Origin: Micromonospora orduensis
Lineage (GTDB): Bacteria > Actinomycetota > Actinomycetes > Mycobacteriales > Micromonosporaceae
NCBI RefSeq assembly: GCF_006228125.1
Contig: NZ_VDFY01000283.1
Span: 1-52,860, forward strand
Direction of reading: 5' to 3'
Length of the DNA: 52,860 nt
The notes beneath the pieces are model-generated. The model did no database searches. It saw only the letters and a list, made by a program, of their open reading frames with translations, and was not told where the DNA came from. Below are positions 50,077 to 52,860 of the stretch, one piece after another (position 1 is the first letter of the stretch; each line of letters begins with the position of its first letter). A program made the translations under genes and the position numbers.

Positions 50077-51135
50077 TCAGGCCGACGCCTCCCGCCGGCG
50101 CCTGCTGCGCTCGGCTCGCCGCCGCACCTGCTGGTACGCGCCGGTCAACCCCATCGCCCGCCGTACCTCGACCAGGGTCTGGCGGGCCTCCAGCCGGGTC
50201 CGCTCGGTGCCCTCGACGATCAACCGGTCCACCAACCCTCGGTCAGCCTCGATCTCGGCCCGACGCTGCCGGATCGGCGCCAGGAACGACTCCAACGCGA
50301 CGACCAGCCGCTCCTTGACCTCCACGTCGCCGACCCGCCCGGCCCGGTAGCGCCGGGCCAGGTCCGCCACCTCGTCCCGGTCCGGGTTGAACACCTCGTG
50401 GTACGCGAAGACCGGATTGCCCTCCACCGTTCCCGGCACGTCCGCCCGCACCCGGTTCGGGTCGGTGTACATGCCCAGCACCTTTCGACGCACCGTCGCC
50501 GGATCGTCGGAGAGGGCGATCGTGTTGCCCCGGCTCTTGCTCATCTTGGCCGCCCCGTCGGTGCCCACCAGGCTGGGTGTCTCCGCCGGGATCAGCTCGG
50601 GCACCGGGAAGACCGGCCCGTAGAGGTGGTTGAACCGGCGCGCGATCTCGCGGGTCACCTCGACGTGCGCGGCGTTGTCCCGGCCGACCGGGACCACCTC
50701 ACCCTTGACGCAGAGGATGTCCGCGGCCTGGAGCACCGGGTAACCCAGCAACCCGTACGGCATCTCCTCCTTGCCGGCGTCGCGGGCCATGTCCTTGAGC
50801 GACGGCACCCGTTCCAGCCGGGGGACAGTCACCAGGTTCTGCAGGAGGGTGTTGAGGTCGCCCACCTCCGGGATGGCCGACTGGAGGTAGAACGTGGCCC
50901 GTGCTGGGTCCACGCCGGCGGCGAGGATGTCGGTCACCATCTCGCGGGCGTTGGTGGAGACCTGGTCGATGTCCTCGCGGCGGTTCCTGGTGGTCAACAT
51001 GTGCAGGTCGGCGATGATGAAGAAGCTCTCGTACCGCTCGTGCAACCGCACCCGGTTGGCGATGCTGCCTACGTAGTGGCCTAGGTGCAGGCGACCGGTG
51101 GGCCGGTCGCCGGTGAGCATGCGTGCGACGGACAT
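50077..51135 (-). CDS. trpS: tryptophanyl-tRNA synthetase (auxiliary-type)
   Basis: 352 residues. Class I synthetase with the HIGH-like HLGH at 17-20 in TGDRPTGRLHLGHYVGS and KMSKS near 197. N-terminus and IADLHMLTT correspond to the group that in Streptomyces includes the indolmycin-resistant TrpRS, rather than the main actinobacterial one starting with SGMQPTADSFHLGN. So a second, housekeeping trpS may exist elsewhere; the window cannot tell. ATG 51135 follows GAGAGG. No T-box and no run of Trp codons was found in the 270 bases upstream. Basic C-terminus RRRAERSRRRREASA. Confidence 0.92.
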   Translation of the reverse strand: MSVARMLTGDRPTGRLHLGHYVGSIANRVRLHERYESFFIIADLHMLTTRNRREDIDQVSTNAREMVTDILAAGVDPARATFYLQSAIPEVGDLNTLLQNLVTVPRLERVPSLKDMARDAGKEEMPYGLLGYPVLQAADILCVKGEVVPVGRDNAAHVEVTREIARRFNHLYGPVFPVPELIPAETPSLVGTDGAAKMSKSRGNTIALSDDPATVRRKVLGMYTDPNRVRADVPGTVEGNPVFAYHEVFNPDRDEVADLARRYRAGRVGDVEVKERLVVALESFLAPIRQRRAEIEADRGLVDRLIVEGTERTRLEARQTLVEVRRAMGLTGAYQQVRRRAERSRRRREASA

Positions 51136-51405
51136 GGTGGTGTGCCTCTCGTACTCGGAAGGTGGGTCACGCGTGGGCGCGCGCCGAGCGGGGCGGGTTG
51201 GCCCCCTCGGTCAGCGGGATCGACTCAGCGGGTCGCCCGCCATCGCGCGCCGGCGCGGAAACGCAGACCACCGGCACGGAGGACATCGAGGAGTTGCTCA
51301 CGGCCATCGCCGGAGCTGTATGGGAACCGGGGCACCACGCCGAGCGGGAGGCCATCGACCAGATCGACCGCCTCCGGCGCGCAGCTGCTCACCCGGACCA
51401 CGGCC
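51136..51405. other. 270-base gap between trpS and the PRC-barrel gene
   Basis: Holds the trpS promoter/leader on the minus strand. On the plus strand, 51273-51400 reads TEDIEELLTAIAGAVWEPGH then AEREAIDQIDRLRRA, which looks like coding sequence, but there is no credible start and the frame then runs antisense into the PRC gene. Possibly a gene remnant. Confidence 0.35.
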
Positions 51406-51876
51406 TCACATTACCCGCGGTGCCTCTCCCGGTGGTGGCAGGTAACGGTCCGTGTAGTACCTGCCGACGCGGTCCCGGTACTCCGGGTCGGTCGACTCCG
51501 GGTCGAACGGCGGCGCGTCCTTGATCTCCTGCCGGGTCAGGTCGACGTGTACGGCACGGTCCTGGTGGTCGACCCGGTCCACCGTGCCGGCTGGCAGCAG
51601 CACCTTGCGACCGAGGATCCACGGCCCGGTGTCCACCACCAGGTAGCCGGCATCCGCCTCGTCGCTCGCCTCGTCGATTGCGCCGATCCGCCCGTCGCTC
51701 GCCTGGACCTGGTAGCCGACCAGGTCGACGGGCGTACCCGGGCCGGGGGCGTCGGGACCTTCACGCCTGTCGCCCGGCTCGTCCGGAGGGCTGGTCGAGG
51801 GAGTGGTCTGCGTGTACCCACCGGCCAGAGCGGACGGGTCTCGCCAGGCCCATGGATTGAAGATCGAGGGTTGCAC
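51406..51876 (-). CDS. PRC-barrel domain protein
   Basis: 156 residues. N-terminus with FNPWAWRDPS and a Pro/Ser-rich linker, then a PRC-barrel (VDLVGYQVQASDGRIGAIDEASDEA ... GRKVLLPAGTVDRVD), and a C-terminal helix ending DRVGRYYTDRYLP. PRC-barrels occur in ribosome maturation and stress proteins; this stand-alone type is of unknown role. GTG 51876 follows GGAGGTGCCCC. Minus strand, upstream of trpS with a 270-base gap. Confidence 0.9.
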   Translation of the reverse strand: MQPSIFNPWAWRDPSALAGGYTQTTPSTSPPDEPGDRREGPDAPGPGTPVDLVGYQVQASDGRIGAIDEASDEADAGYLVVDTGPWILGRKVLLPAGTVDRVDHQDRAVHVDLTRQEIKDAPPFDPESTDPEYRDRVGRYYTDRYLPPPGEAPRVM

Positions 51877-51997
51877 GGGGCACCTCCGGGGACGGCTTTC
51901 GGCTGTCCCGCTACTCAGTGCCCAGCCTGGTGGCGCCAGAAACGAGCTGGGCCGCCGTCCGCCCCGGTGACCAGCCCCGGTGGCATACTCGGCAGCC

Positions 51998-52252
51998 ATG
52001 GTGCTGTCGCGCGGGTGGTCTGTCTTCCTGGTCGGGGTCGGGATCTGGACCTGGGTGATCTGGCCGAGGTTCGCGGTGGCCATCTGGCAGGACCCGCGGG
52101 CCTGGTCGGCCGGCACGGTGGGGGACGGCACGCCCACCAGTTTCCTGTGGGTGCACGCGCTGTTGATCGCGGCGTCGCTGGCCATCGGTACGACCGTCGG
52201 TGTCCTCGGCGTCCGCTCGTGGCTGGCCGTCCGTCGCAACGCCGCATCCTGA
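51998..52252 (+). CDS. SCO4848-type small membrane protein
   Basis: 84 residues with two membrane helices (WSVFLVGVGIWTWVIWPRF and VHALLIAASLAIGTTVGVLGVR) and the motif GTPTSFLWVH between them. The WxWVIWPxF helix and VGVLGVR ending match actinobacterial SCO4848-like proteins. ATG 51998 has a CATACT hexamer upstream at leaderless spacing. Unknown function. Confidence 0.85.
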   Translation: MVLSRGWSVFLVGVGIWTWVIWPRFAVAIWQDPRAWSAGTVGDGTPTSFLWVHALLIAASLAIGTTVGVLGVRSWLAVRRNAAS

Positions 52253-52305
52253 ACTGCGAAAACGTCGTTACAACCAGAGTGTGACGCGGGACGCTACCCG
52301 TCGAT

Positions 52306-52335
52306 TTGACGATCAAACCCGTGGACGCGTAACTT
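52306..52335 (+). promoter_or_regulatory. rRNA-operon promoter 1 (candidate)
   Basis: TTGACG (52306-52311), 18-base spacer, TAACTT (52330-52335). Farthest upstream of three such promoters, after the SCO4848-like gene. Confidence 0.6.
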
Positions 52336-52474
52336 TCTCTCTGCCAGCGCGGAACGGGGCAAACGGGACGAAGATCCTGGAGCACCGGAACGGACTGGCA
52401 ACCGGGTCAGGCAGGGGTTAGCTCCTGCGGGACACGGTCCGGGCGGGGCTCGCCGGATCGGCCGCGAGGCGGAT

Positions 52475-52503
52475 TTGGTGCAGCGGAACCGACCGGGTAA
52501 GGT
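52475..52503 (+). promoter_or_regulatory. rRNA-operon promoter 2 (candidate)
   Basis: TTGGTG (52475-52480), 17-base spacer, TAAGGT (52498-52503). The -35 deviates at two positions. Confidence 0.5.
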
Positions 52504-52647
52504 TTACGACCGGCAGGGCACCGGGCGAGCCTGCGGGAGACCGCAGCGGCCGGCCTGCCGAATCCGACGACCTGACGCAGCGGTTCGCTGCTGCGTGAGT
52601 GCGCCGGTGCCAACCCGTACGAAGCATGACAGACCGGGACACACGGT

Positions 52648-52676
52648 TTGACACGGCGAAAACGGTGAGGTAACGT
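52648..52676 (+). promoter_or_regulatory. rRNA-operon promoter 3 (candidate)
   Basis: Consensus TTGACA (52648-52653), 17-base spacer, TAACGT (52671-52676). The best match of the three. Confidence 0.7.
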
Positions 52677-52860
52677 AGTAAAAGTGCCCGGCGCGAGAGC
52701 GGCGGGGACACAGAGCGGGAAAAGCCCCGAGATGGGTTCCACTGAGTGTGGTGCTTCTGATCGGTGTGTGGTTGTTCTTTGAGAACTCAACAGGGTGCTT
52801 GTAAAGCCAGTGCCAATTATGATTTATACCCCGGACTGGTCAGGCCTTTGGTTTGGCTGG

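Larger units (their letters stand above)
52253..52860 (+). other. rRNA operon leader region
   Basis: 608 bases without a gene. Three promoters, then TTGTTCTTTGAGAACTCAAC (52772-52791), the conserved element preceding actinobacterial 16S genes and involved in antitermination or processing. The last bases, ending GGTTTGGCTGG, should form one arm of the pre-16S processing stem. The 16S gene itself is not in the window. Confidence 0.85.

Noticed and set aside
51136..51405. T-box or Trp-codon attenuator before trpS
   Set aside because: No T-box core, no specifier loop and no run of TGG codons seen on the minus strand.

Overview
The window is chromosomal DNA from a high-GC actinobacterium, most likely Micromonosporaceae (Micromonospora/Salinispora-like). 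The reasons are the very high third-position GC, the many GTG starts, the -10-like TANNNT hexamers 5-8 bases before start codons (leaderless mRNAs), secreted hydrolases carrying ricin-type trefoils, a SCO4848-type membrane protein near trpS, and an actinobacterial rRNA leader at the right edge. I see no insertion sequence, prophage, integrase or CRISPR array. The only debris is three short gene remnants.

Layout. 0.1-9.9 kb: housekeeping genes (CorA, cyclophilin, rhomboid protease, thiolase, small-molecule kinase-like protein) and a two-component system followed by a lipoprotein. 10-16.3 kb: a secreted SGNH-ricin hydrolase, a GT-C membrane glycosyltransferase divergent from a GT2 polyprenyl-phosphate sugar synthase, and a split transketolase divergent from soxR across a perfect palindrome. 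16.8-23.2 kb: quinone oxidoreductase, tRNA-Ser(TGA), HAD hydrolase, PEBP protein, a methyltransferase divergent from a large membrane protein, and an FhuF-like ferric reductase with two DtxR/IdeR-like boxes upstream. 23.5-28.5 kb: a three-part HTH / beta-rich / peptide deformylase fusion, a flavohemoglobin and a CPBP protease sharing a 25-bp palindrome, and an EcsC-like protein with a histone-H1-like tail. 28.7-31.8 kb: tRNA-Ser(GCT), tRNA-Arg(ACG), GNAT, RidA/HxlR and PadR/GyrI-like pairs. 31.9-34.6 kb: two secreted carbohydrate-active proteins, SGNH-ricin and GH25-trefoil, around a DUF3455 remnant.

35.1-46.4 kb is the most coherent and least explained block. One minus-strand operon encodes a HlyD-type adaptor, a response regulator, a sensor kinase, a second adaptor, a MacB-type ATPase and permease, and a DUF5666-like membrane-anchored protein. 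Just upstream on the same strand is a second operon, VTC-type polyphosphate polymerase / DUF4956 membrane protein / CotH kinase, and between them a divergent Gly-Pro-rich lipoprotein. All three transcription units carry a CTTYGAGNTTN element upstream, so they may be one regulon of the embedded two-component system. I propose this as a candidate envelope modification or stress system.

46.4-52.9 kb: an ECF sigma remnant, a quinone oxidoreductase, a YciI-like / ECF42-type sigma / HAD operon with its own ECF-like promoter, an auxiliary-type tryptophanyl-tRNA synthetase, a PRC-barrel protein, a SCO4848-type membrane protein, and a 600-base multi-promoter leader that should run into a 16S rRNA gene beyond the window.

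Family assignments come from motif recognition by eye; no database search was run. Starts were chosen by ribosome binding site, leaderless-promoter spacing, overlap with neighbours and family N-termini.
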